Shown in pieces: positions 1-8,206 of a stretch of 21,208 nucleotides of DNA. A model generated the notes under the pieces. That model did no database searches. It was not told the origin of the DNA and saw nothing but the letters and a program-made list of their open reading frames with translations. The position numbers and the translations under genes were made by a program. This DNA comes from Victivallales bacterium (lineage in GTDB: Bacteria; Verrucomicrobiota; Lentisphaeria; Victivallales; UBA1829), in contig JAEEQO010000022.1 in NCBI GenBank assembly GCA_016285335.1, positions 1 to 21,208 of the forward strand, in the 5' to 3' direction. How positions within the stretch are numbered: the first letter of the stretch is position 1; each line of letters opens with the position of its first letter.

Positions 1-51
1 AATATATTAACCTTAGCCTTTTCACCCAAACCCTAAACAAGGAGTACAACA

Positions 52-225
52 ATGGCTGCAAAAATTGATAAGAGCAAATGCGCCGGCTGCGAATCCTGCG
101 TCGGAGCCTGCCCCGTCAACGCGATTTCCATGAAAGACGGCGCTGCCGAAGTCAACGAAGCCGATTGCGTCGGCTGCGGCGCCTGCGCGGGCGAATGCCC
201 CTGCGAAGCGATCACGGTTGAGTAA
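52..225 (+). CDS. 2[4Fe-4S] ferredoxin, clostridial type
   Basis: Small 57-residue electron carrier, expected in the cytoplasm, holding two [4Fe-4S] clusters for low-potential redox reactions such as those of anaerobic oxidoreductases. The two cluster motifs are complete: Cys10, 13, 16 with Cys20-Pro, and Cys39, 42, 45 with Cys49-Pro. An extra Cys51 follows the second motif. The length matches the classical clostridial ferredoxins (about 55 residues). The start is fixed by a good AAGGAG ribosome binding site at 39-44, seven bases before the ATG. The gene stands alone on the plus strand, convergent with the minus-strand block, and ends in a strong hairpin terminator. No partner oxidoreductase is visible, so the physiological partner is unknown. 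The family call is very secure. Confidence 0.96.
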   Translation: MAAKIDKSKCAGCESCVGACPVNAISMKDGAAEVNEADCVGCGACAGECPCEAITVE

Positions 226-247
226 TCATCCTGCCGCTTTTGTGCAA

Positions 248-278
248 GAAAAACCCGGTCGGACGGCCGGGTTTTTTT
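248..278. terminator. Bidirectional rho-independent terminator
   Basis: A GC-rich hairpin with arms 251-260 and 265-274 around a four-base loop is followed by seven T on the plus strand. It is preceded by a run of A that gives a T tract on the minus strand. It sits between the convergent ferredoxin gene and the end of the minus-strand block, so it probably terminates both. Confidence 0.88.
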
Positions 279-333
279 GTGCCCGCATGGCGGATCGTCC
301 GAGCGGGAAGAAAGGAAAAGTGAGGGCGGCGGA

Positions 334-738
334 TCATTCCGCTTCGGTTTTTTGCGGACGCCGTTCGAAGTCCGGGCAGTCGTCCATGGGCTGCACCTCG
401 CAGTGCTTGCGCGTGCAGATGACCGCGAAGACATTCACGAGCGCGTGCGTGCAGTCCCGGCAGAAACGGCGTTCGCCGGGCTCCTCCGAATCCAGGATCG
501 ACGGCTTTGGCGCATCGTCCGCCTCCGTGTTGCCGAACAGGGCGTCCAGCGCCTTGCGTCCGGCGGAGATTCCTGTTGAGTTTGCGGCCTGCGGAGCATC
601 GGGAGCGCCCGCGTCCGCGCCGCAGAACGAGCACACCAGATGTTCGCCCTTCACGTTCCAGCCGTCGAGGATCTTCTCCAGCTTCGCGAAAGCGGCGTTA
701 CCGCAGGCGGGACAGGTGAATTTGTCCCCGGGCTTCAT
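334..738 (-). CDS. Cys-rich zinc-ribbon-like protein of unknown function
   Basis: A 134-residue protein, not recognised as a named family. It has an N-terminal CxxC pair (Cys9/12) and a second pair (Cys36/39), together resembling a zinc ribbon. After a low-complexity Ala/Pro/Asp linker (about 40-88) comes a C-terminal Cys cluster at 93, 96, 108, 113 and 121 that could bind a second metal. No signal peptide or membrane segment is seen, so it is probably cytoplasmic. Its ATG overlaps the stop of the upstream transporter gene in an ATGA arrangement, which suggests translational coupling and a chosen start at 738. A longer reading frame runs upstream of this start but only shadows the transporter gene. 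It is the last gene of the block. A DNA- or protein-binding role is possible but unsupported. Confidence 0.72.
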   Translation of the reverse strand: MKPGDKFTCPACGNAAFAKLEKILDGWNVKGEHLVCSFCGADAGAPDAPQAANSTGISAGRKALDALFGNTEADDAPKPSILDSEEPGERRFCRDCTHALVNVFAVICTRKHCEVQPMDDCPDFERRPQKTEAE

Positions 739-2198
739 GGGGCGGAAGCCTTGTTCTGCGTCATCCTGCGGAGACGGCGGCGTTTGCTCATGGCGGCGTA
801 GAAGAGCGGGACGAGAAGCTTCAGGAGCGCGGCGGCGGGGACCGCCAGGATCATGCCGGAGATGCCCGCGATGACCGCGCCGAGGAGCACCACGATGATG
901 GTCTCCACGAGCGTAAGGCCGATCGCCTCGCCGACCAGGACCGGGTACAGCAGGAGCTGTTCCAGGATCACGTGGATCAGCAGATACGCCAGCGCGATGC
1001 CGACAATGGGCATCACGATGCCTTCCTGCGCGAAGAGGATCGTCACGACGACGGACAGCAGCGCGGCCAGGACGGGACCGAGGAACGGCAGCAGGATCGT
1101 GGAGCCCGCGATGAGGGCGAGGATCGGCCAGAACGGCACGTTGAACGGCACGAAGATCAGCGCGTACAGGATGGTCTCCAGCACGATGATCCAGAAATAG
1201 CCGACCAGCCATGCCCGGAACATCCCGTAGATGTGGTCGATGATGCGGGCCGCGCCCCTGCGTTCGTTTTCGGATGCGCCGGGCAGCCAGCCGCTCTGGT
1301 AGATGCTGCTCACGGTCCATTCGCCGAGGTTCTGCCCGGGGTTTTCGCGTCCGGCGGCGAACATGGCCATTCTGAGCAGGAAATAGTAGTAGAAGAACAG
1401 GAACATCACGAGATCGAACGCGAACGTGCCGGCCCAGGCGGTGACATGGAACGCGTTTTTGATCAGTTCGTTGCCTGCCCGGAGCGAGAGTTTCGCCAGG
1501 TCGATGTTGTGTTCCTCCATCACGTCGGAGAACCGGTTCCGCAGGCGTTCGCGGACGTTCATGCCCGCCTCCGCTTCCTGCGACGGCGGATCGAGGCGGT
1601 CCAGCAGTTCACCGGCTTTTTGCTCCAGGCGTTCGACCACGTGGTTGTTCTGCGCCCATTTGGACATGGATTCGCCGGACATCGAGGCGAACGGACGGAG
1701 GAAATGCACCAGCGCCCAGGAACACAGGACCGTTACGATAACGACCAGGATGACGGTCAGGGCGGACGCCTGCGTGGCGATGCGGCGGCGTTCCGCCAGG
1801 GGGAGCCTGCCCGACGTCGTTTCCGCGTCGGTTCCGGGGTCATCCGCGGGATCCGGCTTCGCGTCGTCGAACTTTCGCGTGATGCGTTTGCGGAATGCGG
1901 TAAACGGCGCCTTCAGCCTAACCATGAACGCGTGGAAACCGAGCATGGGCCGCGTTCCGAAGAAACGGCGCTCCAGCAACTGTTCGAAGGAAAACGACAG
2001 GGCGGCCGCCAGGATGCCGAAGAACAGCGGCTTCACATAGACGGCGGCGAGCAGGAACAGGACCAGGATCAGGAAGACCGGGATGAACCCGTTCGCGGGC
2101 GCGACAAACGTGTCCGCCTTCGGCCGCAACATGAACTTGCGGGAAGCCGGCTGTTCCGCAGGCGCGGCGACGGGCTTGTCCTGGCCGGAGGTTTCCAT
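735..2198 (-). CDS. AI-2E family transporter (PerM-like membrane protein)
   Basis: A 487-residue integral membrane protein of the AI-2E/PerM family, members of which export small molecules or cations; the substrate cannot be read from sequence. Hydrophobic segments lie near residues 38-70, 144-168, 256-278, 330-352, 357-390, 395-413 and 430-465. Family hallmarks are the LLPFLGP stretch near 369-375 and the C-terminal block at about 424-463 (GEAIGLTLVE, then GISGMILAVPAAALLK). A charged insert rich in Asp, Pro and Thr (about 100-143) separates the first and second hydrophobic regions, making it longer than the usual 350-400 residues. The 170-250 stretch is the soluble domain typical of the family. 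It starts 6 bp after the purM stop and overlaps the zinc-ribbon gene by 4 bp, so it is co-transcribed. Confidence 0.88.
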   Translation of the reverse strand: METSGQDKPVAAPAEQPASRKFMLRPKADTFVAPANGFIPVFLILVLFLLAAVYVKPLFFGILAAALSFSFEQLLERRFFGTRPMLGFHAFMVRLKAPFTAFRKRITRKFDDAKPDPADDPGTDAETTSGRLPLAERRRIATQASALTVILVVIVTVLCSWALVHFLRPFASMSGESMSKWAQNNHVVERLEQKAGELLDRLDPPSQEAEAGMNVRERLRNRFSDVMEEHNIDLAKLSLRAGNELIKNAFHVTAWAGTFAFDLVMFLFFYYYFLLRMAMFAAGRENPGQNLGEWTVSSIYQSGWLPGASENERRGAARIIDHIYGMFRAWLVGYFWIIVLETILYALIFVPFNVPFWPILALIAGSTILLPFLGPVLAALLSVVVTILFAQEGIVMPIVGIALAYLLIHVILEQLLLYPVLVGEAIGLTLVETIIVVLLGAVIAGISGMILAVPAAALLKLLVPLFYAAMSKRRRLRRMTQNKASAP

Positions 2199-2204
2199 GC
2201 GCGG

Positions 2205-3251
2205 TCAGTCTTCCGTGACGATGGACTTGCCGGAGCCTTCGACGATCTCGCCGCAGACGAACGCGGCGATCCCGGCGTCCTTCGCGGCCTTGATCGCGGT
2301 CTCGACGTCGCCGGGCCGGACGAACCAGACCATGCCGACGCCCATGTTGAACACGCGGTAGGCTTCCTGCACGGGGAGGCTGCCGAGCTGGACGAGGAGG
2401 TCGAATACGGGCGGCCGGAACGGGATCTTTGCTGTGTGGAAGACGGCGTCGACGGTCTTCGGCAGGATGCGCGGCACGTTGTCGATCAGCCCGCCGCCGG
2501 TGATGTGGGCGATGCCGTTGATGGCGACGCCCGCGGCCTTCGCGGCCTTGATGGCGGGGAGATAGCAGGTGTGGGGCTTCAGGAGGGCTTCGCCGACGGA
2601 TTCGCCGCCGAGGATGTCCGGCGTGGATTTGACCGTGTACCCGCCCGCATCGAAGAGGAGTTTGCGGGCGAGGCTGAAGCCATTGGTGTGGAGGCCGTTC
2701 GATGCCAGGCCGATCGCGACGTCGCCGGGGGCGATGTGTTCGCCGGTGATGATCTCGCTCTTCTCCACGATGCCGGTGATGATGCCGACCAGGTCGAAGT
2801 CGTTGCCGTACATGCCGGGCATTTCGGCCGTTTCGCCGCCGAGCACGGCGCAGTTCGCGGCGCGGCAGGCGTCGGCGATGCCGCCGAGGACCTGTTCGTA
2901 CAGCGGGCTGCGGAGCTTGCCGATGCCGATGTAGTCGAGGAAGTAGATGGGTTCCGCGCCCTGCACCGCGATGTCGTTGATGCAGTGGTTCACGATGTCG
3001 AAGCCGACCGTGTCGTATTTCTGCATTTCGCCGGCGACCATGAGCTTGGTGCCGACGCCGTCGATGCTGGCGACGAGGACCGGCTCGCGGTAGCCCGGGA
3101 ACCCGGCCTGGAAGAGTCCGCCGAAGCCGCCGATGGGGGCGAGCATTTCGGGGCGGCGGGCGGCGGCGAGACGGGGTTTGACGCGGCCGAGGAGTTCAGT
3201 TGCGAGGTCGATGTCGACGCCGGCTTCTTTGTAGGAGGAGGGGGTTTGCAT
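2205..3251 (-). CDS. purM: Phosphoribosylformylglycinamidine cyclo-ligase (AIR synthetase)
   Basis: Catalyses the ATP-dependent ring closure of formylglycinamidine ribonucleotide to aminoimidazole ribonucleotide in de novo purine synthesis, in the cytoplasm. The 348-residue length is normal. It shows the N-terminal SYKEAGVDID signature (residues 6-15), the DGVGTK motif (64-69) and the GGETAEMPGMY motif (138-148), all diagnostic of PurM. The start follows rph by 31 bp and the next gene begins 6 bp after its stop, so it is an internal member of the minus-strand operon. No other pur gene is present in the window, so the pathway must be dispersed in this genome. Confidence 0.97.
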   Translation of the reverse strand: MQTPSSYKEAGVDIDLATELLGRVKPRLAAARRPEMLAPIGGFGGLFQAGFPGYREPVLVASIDGVGTKLMVAGEMQKYDTVGFDIVNHCINDIAVQGAEPIYFLDYIGIGKLRSPLYEQVLGGIADACRAANCAVLGGETAEMPGMYGNDFDLVGIITGIVEKSEIITGEHIAPGDVAIGLASNGLHTNGFSLARKLLFDAGGYTVKSTPDILGGESVGEALLKPHTCYLPAIKAAKAAGVAINGIAHITGGGLIDNVPRILPKTVDAVFHTAKIPFRPPVFDLLVQLGSLPVQEAYRVFNMGVGMVWFVRPGDVETAIKAAKDAGIAAFVCGEIVEGSGKSIVTED

Positions 3252-3282
3252 GGAGGCGGACTTTCGTGTTTATTGGATGAAG

Positions 3283-4086
3283 TTATTTGAGTTTCAGGTT
3301 GGAGAAGGCGGCGCCGAGGCTGCCGAAGGGTTCGTGGCTCTGGGGGAGCGGGTAGTTCTCGAGGATCTTTTTCTGCGCCTCGAAGATCGGAGCGAGGCCG
3401 ATCTGCGCGAGCTCGAGGATCCTGTCGAGCTGTTCGCGGTCGAACGGCACTTCCTCGGCGGTGCCCTGCAGCTCGATGAACTTGCCGGATTCGGTCATGA
3501 TGACGTTGAAATCGACGTCCGCGCCGGAATCCTCCTCGTAGCAGAGGTCGAGCAGCGGCACGCCGTCGCGGATGCCGACGCTGATCGCGCCGACGTTCTC
3601 GCGCATGGGAAACCGCTGGATCTTCTTTTCGGCGAGGAGCTTGCGGAACGCGATCTGAAGCACGACGCTCGCGCCGCAGATGGAGGCGCACCGGGTGCCG
3701 CCGTCCGCGTCGATCACGTCGCAGTCGATGTACAGCGTATTCGGGCCGAGCGCCTGAAGGTCGATGACCGAACGGAAGGAACGCCCGATGAGGCGCTGAA
3801 TCTCCATGGTGCGGCCGGACTGCTTGCCGCGGGTCGCCTCGCGGGCGACGCGTGTATTGCCCGCGCCGGGGATCATGCCGTATTCGCTGGTGACCCAGCC
3901 GCCGGAAACGCCCTGCTGGCGCATCCAGCCGGGAACGCCCTGTTCGAACGAGGCGGAACAGATGACCTTGGTGCCGCCGGCTTCCACGAGCGCGGAGGCG
4001 ATCGGATGTGCCAGATATTCGGGGGTGATGCGGAATTTGCGGGGCTGGGACGGCGCGCGTCCGTCGATGCGTTTGCTGTTGTTCAT
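3283..4086 (-). CDS. rph: Ribonuclease PH
   Basis: A phosphorolytic 3'-5' exoribonuclease that trims the 3' ends of tRNA precursors and other RNAs, normally as a hexamer. The 267 residues include the N-terminal RIDGRAP motif (6-12), the RTMEIQRLIGRSFR stretch (92-105) and the DADGGTR phosphate-site motif (126-132). The family is usually about 240 residues; here the C-terminus is extended by roughly 25 residues ending in a hydrophobic/basic tail. It lies directly downstream of the SRP RNA gene; the RNA 3' end is 32 bp from the rph start, so readthrough past the SRP terminator, or a promoter in that short gap, is needed. No clear strong ribosome site precedes the ATG. Confidence 0.96.
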   Translation of the reverse strand: MNNSKRIDGRAPSQPRKFRITPEYLAHPIASALVEAGGTKVICSASFEQGVPGWMRQQGVSGGWVTSEYGMIPGAGNTRVAREATRGKQSGRTMEIQRLIGRSFRSVIDLQALGPNTLYIDCDVIDADGGTRCASICGASVVLQIAFRKLLAEKKIQRFPMRENVGAISVGIRDGVPLLDLCYEEDSGADVDFNVIMTESGKFIELQGTAEEVPFDREQLDRILELAQIGLAPIFEAQKKILENYPLPQSHEPFGSLGAAFSNLKLK

Positions 4087-4111
4087 GCGGGGTCCATTTC
4101 AGCGGTTCAAT

Positions 4112-4129
4112 AAAAAAAGCCGCCGCCCG
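4112..4129 (-). terminator. Terminator of the SRP RNA
   Basis: The 3' arm of the SRP RNA closing helix (4119-4129, GC-rich) is followed on the minus strand by a run of seven T at 4112-4118. The terminal helix of the RNA thus doubles as the terminator stem. It lies inside the operon, so rph and genes beyond must be reached by readthrough or from another promoter. Confidence 0.7.
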
Positions 4130-4230
4130 ACAGATGACCTACGCGCAAGGTCTTAACGCTTAGAGCTGCTTTGTTCCCAACCTGACTCGGTTCACGCAAT
4201 TCCATCGCACAGGGTCCGGCGGACGACGGC
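4119..4230 (-). ncRNA. ffs: Small bacterial signal recognition particle RNA (4.5S type)
   Basis: This non-coding stretch between accD and rph folds as the SRP RNA that binds Ffh (SRP54) and FtsY for co-translational membrane targeting. On the minus strand it carries GTCAGG (4181-4186), a GGAA tetraloop (4174-4177) and AGCAGC (4165-4170) at the same spacing as the E. coli 4.5S helix 8. The apical pairs differ from E. coli but compensate: UUG pairs with CAA where E. coli has UCC with GGA. The ends (4220-4230 and 4119-4129) pair over 11 bp including G-U pairs. Seven T follow immediately (4112-4118), giving an intrinsic terminator. The length of about 112 nt marks the short form without an Alu domain. 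Exact ends are inferred from the closing helix. Confidence 0.92.
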
Positions 4231-4234
4231 AAAA

Positions 4235-5185
4235 TCATGCAGTTTTCAATTTGCGGGAAGATTTTCCCTTGCTATTTACTTTACACCGTTTTGCAAAATA
4301 TTCAAGGCAAAGAGCGAGTTCCGCCCGTAAATTTTTCCGTTCGACGATCCGGTCCACGAACCCCTTCTGAAGCAGGAACTCCGCCGTCTGGAAGCCCTCC
4401 GGCAGCTGCGCCTGCGTGGTCGCCTCGATCACGCGGCGTCCGGCGAAGCCGACCATCGCGCCCGGCTCCGCCAGGATCAGGTCGCCGAGCGAGGCGAAGC
4501 TCGCGGTGACGCCCGCGGTGGTCGGATGGGTCAGGATCACGATGTAGGGCAGCCCTGCCTCCTTGTGACGGTGAAGCGCGCCGCTGGTCTTCGCCATCTG
4601 CATGAGGCTGATGAGGCCTTCGTACATGCGCGCGCCGCCGCTGGCGGTCACGATCACGAGCGGGAGGCGTTTCTCCGTGGCGGTCTCGATGGCGCGCGTG
4701 ATCTTTTCGCCGACGACCGCGCCCATGCTGGCGCCGAGGAACCGGAAGTCCATGACGGCGAGGACGTACGGATTGAGGTTGACGGCGGTTACGCCCGCGA
4801 TCACGGCGTCGCGCAGCCCGGTCTTCTCATGGTTGGAGCGGAGTTTCTCCACGTAGGAGGAAACGCCCTCGAATTTGAGCGTGTCGACGGATTCGAGTTT
4901 CGGCGCGATCTCCTCGAAGCTGCCGAGGTCGGTCAGCAGGTCGATGCGCTCGAGCGCGGTCAGCGGGTAATGGTAGCCGCATTTGGGGCAGACCTGCAGG
5001 TTTTCCTCGCGGCTGCCGGTCGTGATCAGCTCGTTGCAGTTTTTGCATTTTTCCCAGATGCCCTGCGGGATCTCCTTGCGTTTCGCGACCTCGCTCCGTT
5101 TCTGGATGCCGTGGTGGGCGATCACGTTCGCGGGGACTACCGCGGTCGTCGGCAGGGGTTTGATCTTCTTGGTGAATGCGGCCAT
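4235..5185 (-). CDS. accD: Acetyl-CoA carboxylase carboxyltransferase beta subunit
   Basis: Together with AccA it transfers the carboxyl group from carboxybiotin to acetyl-CoA, making malonyl-CoA, the first committed step of fatty acid synthesis. The 316-residue protein has the AccD N-terminal zinc ribbon (Cys47, 50, 66, 69) followed by the crotonase-like carboxyltransferase domain with the GGARMYEGLISLMQMAKT stretch and the THPTTAGVTASFASLGD region. The start at 5185 (MAAFTKK) has a GAGG upstream and gives a normal length. An upstream in-frame extension to 5281 runs into the end of comF and looks non-coding in character, so it was rejected. accA is not adjacent. The stop lies 4 bp before the SRP RNA. 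Some family members also bind mRNA; nothing here tests that. Confidence 0.96.
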   Translation of the reverse strand: MAAFTKKIKPLPTTAVVPANVIAHHGIQKRSEVAKRKEIPQGIWEKCKNCNELITTGSREENLQVCPKCGYHYPLTALERIDLLTDLGSFEEIAPKLESVDTLKFEGVSSYVEKLRSNHEKTGLRDAVIAGVTAVNLNPYVLAVMDFRFLGASMGAVVGEKITRAIETATEKRLPLVIVTASGGARMYEGLISLMQMAKTSGALHRHKEAGLPYIVILTHPTTAGVTASFASLGDLILAEPGAMVGFAGRRVIEATTQAQLPEGFQTAEFLLQKGFVDRIVERKNLRAELALCLEYFAKRCKVNSKGKSSRKLKTA

Positions 5186-5231
5186 GGCGGCGCCTCGTAT
5201 GTTTAGGTTTGAATCCGGTCCTATCGTATCG

Positions 5232-5951
5232 TCAACGCCGGGCGGCCGAGACCGCGAAGACCCTGGAAGCGCCCGCGTCAAGCAGGGCGGACGCCGCCGA
5301 GGCGAGCGTGGCGCCCGTCGTCAAAACATCGTCTACAACTAATATAGCACGCTTTTCGCATTTTGTCGAATCCGTCGGCGAAAAAGCGCCCGTTAAATTT
5401 AAAATTCTTTCCTTGCGTGTCAGCCGCGCCTGCTGACGGGTACGTCTGACCCGGCGGAGCGCCCGGACCACCGGCACGCCGAGTTCCGCCGAGATGCCCC
5501 GGCAGATCAGGTCGGCCTGATTGAATCCGCGTTGGAGGAAGCGCGTCCAGTGGAGCGGGACCGGCACGATCATGTCGACGGGACACGGGAGTTCGCGTTT
5601 GAGCTTGTCCCCGAGGAGGCGGCCCAGCGCGCGGGCGAACTCCGGGCGGCCGCGGTATTTCAGCATCATGATCGACAACCGTGCGTTTCCCTCCATGCCG
5701 AACAGCGAAAACGCCTGCGTCCACGGACGAGGCGGCTGCTGAAGGCATTTCGGGCAGACGTCCAGGATGCCGTCCATCGGACCGCCGCAGCCGGGGCAGA
5801 ACGGAGGCGCGATGAACGGCAGCGACTCCAGGCAGTCCGCGCAGAACATCCCCGGCGAACCGTCGAACGGCGGCTTCCCGCAAATCGGGCAGCGGAACGG
5901 CACCGCCACGGACAGGCATCGGGTCAGCAGGGAATCGAGGCGGCGCGGCAT
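5232..5951 (-). CDS. comF: ComF family phosphoribosyltransferase-like protein
   Basis: ComF-type proteins are linked to natural DNA uptake; they combine a zinc-binding N-terminus with a phosphoribosyltransferase fold. The 239 residues show four CxxC pairs (21/24, 37/40, 52/55, 66/69) and then the fold ending in the PRPP-binding loop ILVVDDVLTTGAT (203-215), with the VPVPLH motif at about 129-134. The length is typical. The gene begins 9 bp after the dprA stop, and dprA is also a competence/transformation gene, so the pair supports a DNA-processing role. The biochemical substrate of ComF proteins is not established. The other uptake genes (comEC, comEA, pilus genes) are not in this window. Confidence 0.93.
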   Translation of the reverse strand: MPRRLDSLLTRCLSVAVPFRCPICGKPPFDGSPGMFCADCLESLPFIAPPFCPGCGGPMDGILDVCPKCLQQPPRPWTQAFSLFGMEGNARLSIMMLKYRGRPEFARALGRLLGDKLKRELPCPVDMIVPVPLHWTRFLQRGFNQADLICRGISAELGVPVVRALRRVRRTRQQARLTRKERILNLTGAFSPTDSTKCEKRAILVVDDVLTTGATLASAASALLDAGASRVFAVSAARR

Positions 5952-5960
5952 GATGCGGCC

Positions 5961-7121
5961 TCAGCGTTTTTTCGAATAGGTCCCGTCCGGGTTCTTGCGG
6001 ACGCGGTGCAGGATTTCGAGGCTGATCATGGTGGAGATCACGGTCGACGGCGGGATGCCCGTCGTGTCGGAGATCATGTCGACGTTCGCCGGTCCATGTG
6101 CCAGCACGTCCAGGATCGCGGTCTCCTCGCCGGAGAACATGGAATCGTCGAGGTCGTCCGGTTCCGTTGTCTGCGTGCCGCCGTCCTGTTCCGGGTCGAA
6201 CGGGTTCACGGGAGATTCGCGGAGCGAGGCGGGATGGAATCCGGGCAGGAAATCGAACTCGTCGAGGATGTCGTCGAAATTCATCACGAGCTTCGCGCCC
6301 TGCTTGATGAGTGTGTTGCAGCCCGCCGCCGAAGGATTGTCCGCCTCGCCCGGCACGGCGAACACATGGCGGCCCTGTTCCAGCGCCTGCGCCGCCGTGA
6401 TCAGCGACCCGCTGTTCACGCCCGCTTCGACCACCAGCGTCCCGCACGAAAGCCCGGCGATGATCCGGTTCCGCATCGGGAACGTGTGGCGCGTGGGCGC
6501 GGTCGTCATGGGAAATTCGGAAATGACCGCGCCGCCGGTGCGGATGATCGCGCGGGCGAGGTCGAGGTTTTCGATGGGATGAAGCTTTGCCAGGCCGCCG
6601 CCGAGCACGGCGATGGTCTTGCCGCCCGCGTCGACCGTGGCCTGATGGACGATCGTGTCGATGCCGATCGCCAGGCCGCTGATCGTGGTCCAGCCGCCGT
6701 AGGCTGCGGCTTCCGAGAGATGCCGCGCCATGCGTGCGCCGTAGTTCGAGGCGTTGCGCGTGCCGACGATGGAGATGGAACGGACGGCGAGGTCGTCGGG
6801 CAGGGATCCGCGCATGTAGATGCAGAGCGGAGCGTCGCGGAGCTCCCGCAGGGCCGCCGGATATTCGTCGTCGGTGCGGCACAGGATGGTCACGCCGCCG
6901 TTCTTCGCGATCTCGAGTTCGCGGTCGAGCTCGACGTGATCGCGCCAGTTGAGGATGCGGCCGGCAAGTTCCGTGCTGATGCCGCGGATGCGGGCGAGCG
7001 AGGCGGCGTCCGATTCGAAGATCGCCGAAACGGAGCCGCAGAATTCGATCAGGGCATTGGCGCGCGAACCGCCGATGCCGTTCAGCATGTTCAGGATGAT
7101 GCAGCCGTTATGGTCGTTCAC
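5961..7121 (-). CDS. dprA: DNA-processing protein DprA/Smf
   Basis: DprA binds incoming single-stranded DNA and loads RecA during natural transformation; it is also kept in many non-transformable bacteria. The 386 residues start with a helix-hairpin-helix/SAM-like region (about 1-65). The Rossmann-fold DNA-binding domain follows, with VGTRNASNYG (119-128), SGLAIGIDTIVHQ (148-160), VLGGGL (172-177) and NSGSLITA (236-243). A C-terminal winged-helix domain lies at about 333-386. The order is the standard DprA one. The annotated start overlaps aroB by 14 bp; an internal Met12 is a possible alternative. Next downstream is comF, 9 bp away. Confidence 0.95.
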   Translation of the reverse strand: MNDHNGCIILNMLNGIGGSRANALIEFCGSVSAIFESDAASLARIRGISTELAGRILNWRDHVELDRELEIAKNGGVTILCRTDDEYPAALRELRDAPLCIYMRGSLPDDLAVRSISIVGTRNASNYGARMARHLSEAAAYGGWTTISGLAIGIDTIVHQATVDAGGKTIAVLGGGLAKLHPIENLDLARAIIRTGGAVISEFPMTTAPTRHTFPMRNRIIAGLSCGTLVVEAGVNSGSLITAAQALEQGRHVFAVPGEADNPSAAGCNTLIKQGAKLVMNFDDILDEFDFLPGFHPASLRESPVNPFDPEQDGGTQTTEPDDLDDSMFSGEETAILDVLAHGPANVDMISDTTGIPPSTVISTMISLEILHRVRKNPDGTYSKKR

Positions 7122-8205
7122 AGACGGCCTCCCAGACGGCCTGGATCGCCTCGCGCGGGACGTCCGTGCGGACTTCGGCGCGGCCGATCGCGAGCGGCAG
7201 GACGATGCGCGGCACGCCCGAAACGGCTTTCTTGTCCGCCGCCATCGCGGCGAGGAGCGCCGCCGGATCGCAGCCGGAGACCGCGACGGGCAGCCGGTAC
7301 TGCCGGAGCAGGGCGGAGATCTTTTCCGCCGATCCCGCGTCGAGCAGGCCGAGCCGGACCGAGAGCTTCGCGGCGGCGGCGATGCCGACCGCGACCGCTT
7401 CGCCGTGCTCCAGTCCGCGGTAGTCCTGCACCTTCTCGATCGCGTGTCCGAACGTGTGCCCCAGGTTGAGCAGCATGCGTTCGCCGCGTTCCGTTTCGTC
7501 GCGGGAGACGACGGCGGCTTTCAATCCGCAGGATCTCGCCACAAGGCCCGCGAGACGGGTGCGGTCGCGGAAGAGCGAATCCCCGGCCGCTTCCAGTTCG
7601 TCGAAGAGCGTCCGGTCGAACAACACGGCGTGCTTGATGAGCTCGGCAAATCCGTTCGCCATTTCGCGGGAGGGGAGCGACGCCAGAAACATGGTGTCCA
7701 TGAGCACGGCTTTCGGCTGGTAGAACGTGCCGACGAGGTTCTTTCCTTCGGGCAGGTCCACCCCGGTCTTGCCGCCGACGCCGGAGTCGATCATCGCGAG
7801 GAGCGAGGTCGGGACCTGCACGCAGCGGATGCCGCGCATGTAGATCGACGCCGCGAACGCGGCCATGTCGCCCGCCACGCCGCCGCCCAGCCCCACGACC
7901 AGCGAACCGCGGTCAAGTCCGGCATGCGCGGCGTCCTGGCAGATCCCGCCGATGGTCGCGAGGTGTTTCGAGGTCTCCCCGGCGGGGAATACGGATTCCG
8001 CCACGGCGGACGCCCCGGCGACCAGCAGGGTCCGGTGCAGGAGGTCGGCGTACATCGGTGCGACGTTGGAATCGGAGACGATCAGGACTTTCACGCCCTT
8101 CACGAACGGCGCCAGAAGCCCGACGGCCGCGCCGGACCGGAACAGGTTGTCCGACACGGAAATGTCGTAGGAGCGTTCGCCCAGATTGACTTTCACGGTT
8201 TCCAT
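7108..8205 (-). CDS. aroB: 3-dehydroquinate synthase
   Basis: Converts DAHP to 3-dehydroquinate, the second step of the shikimate pathway to aromatic amino acids, using NAD and a divalent metal. The 365-residue length is standard. The nucleotide-binding GLGGGVAGDMAAF (105-117) and the PTSLLAMIDSGVGGKTGVDL stretch (132-151) are diagnostic. The metal ligands are visible as Glu188 and, in NLGHTFGH, His250 and His254. It begins one base after the hisA stop and overlaps dprA by 14 bp, so it is co-transcribed with the histidine genes. No other shikimate gene is in the window. Confidence 0.97.
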   Translation of the reverse strand: METVKVNLGERSYDISVSDNLFRSGAAVGLLAPFVKGVKVLIVSDSNVAPMYADLLHRTLLVAGASAVAESVFPAGETSKHLATIGGICQDAAHAGLDRGSLVVGLGGGVAGDMAAFAASIYMRGIRCVQVPTSLLAMIDSGVGGKTGVDLPEGKNLVGTFYQPKAVLMDTMFLASLPSREMANGFAELIKHAVLFDRTLFDELEAAGDSLFRDRTRLAGLVARSCGLKAAVVSRDETERGERMLLNLGHTFGHAIEKVQDYRGLEHGEAVAVGIAAAAKLSVRLGLLDAGSAEKISALLRQYRLPVAVSGCDPAALLAAMAADKKAVSGVPRIVLPLAIGRAEVRTDVPREAIQAVWEAVCERP

Positions 8206-8206
8206 A

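Noticed and set aside
739..1320. Upstream extension of the zinc-ribbon frame inside the transporter gene
   Set aside because: Arg/Pro/His-rich shadow sequence; the ATGA overlap at 735-738 gives a natural start.
972..3290. Very long plus-strand open frame (772 codons) over the transporter and purM genes
   Set aside because: It is antisense to two well-recognised genes, has no ribosome site or recognisable domain, and its Asp/Val/Gly/Ala/Arg/His composition is that expected from the reverse of GC-rich codon use.
5186..5281. N-terminal extension of accD by 32 codons
   Set aside because: It would overlap the comF end, shows no conserved sequence and is unnecessary, because MAAFTKK has a ribosome site and gives the normal AccD length.
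5532..7469. 645-codon plus-strand frame opposite comF, dprA and aroB
   Set aside because: Antisense shadow of three clear genes; no domain or start signals.
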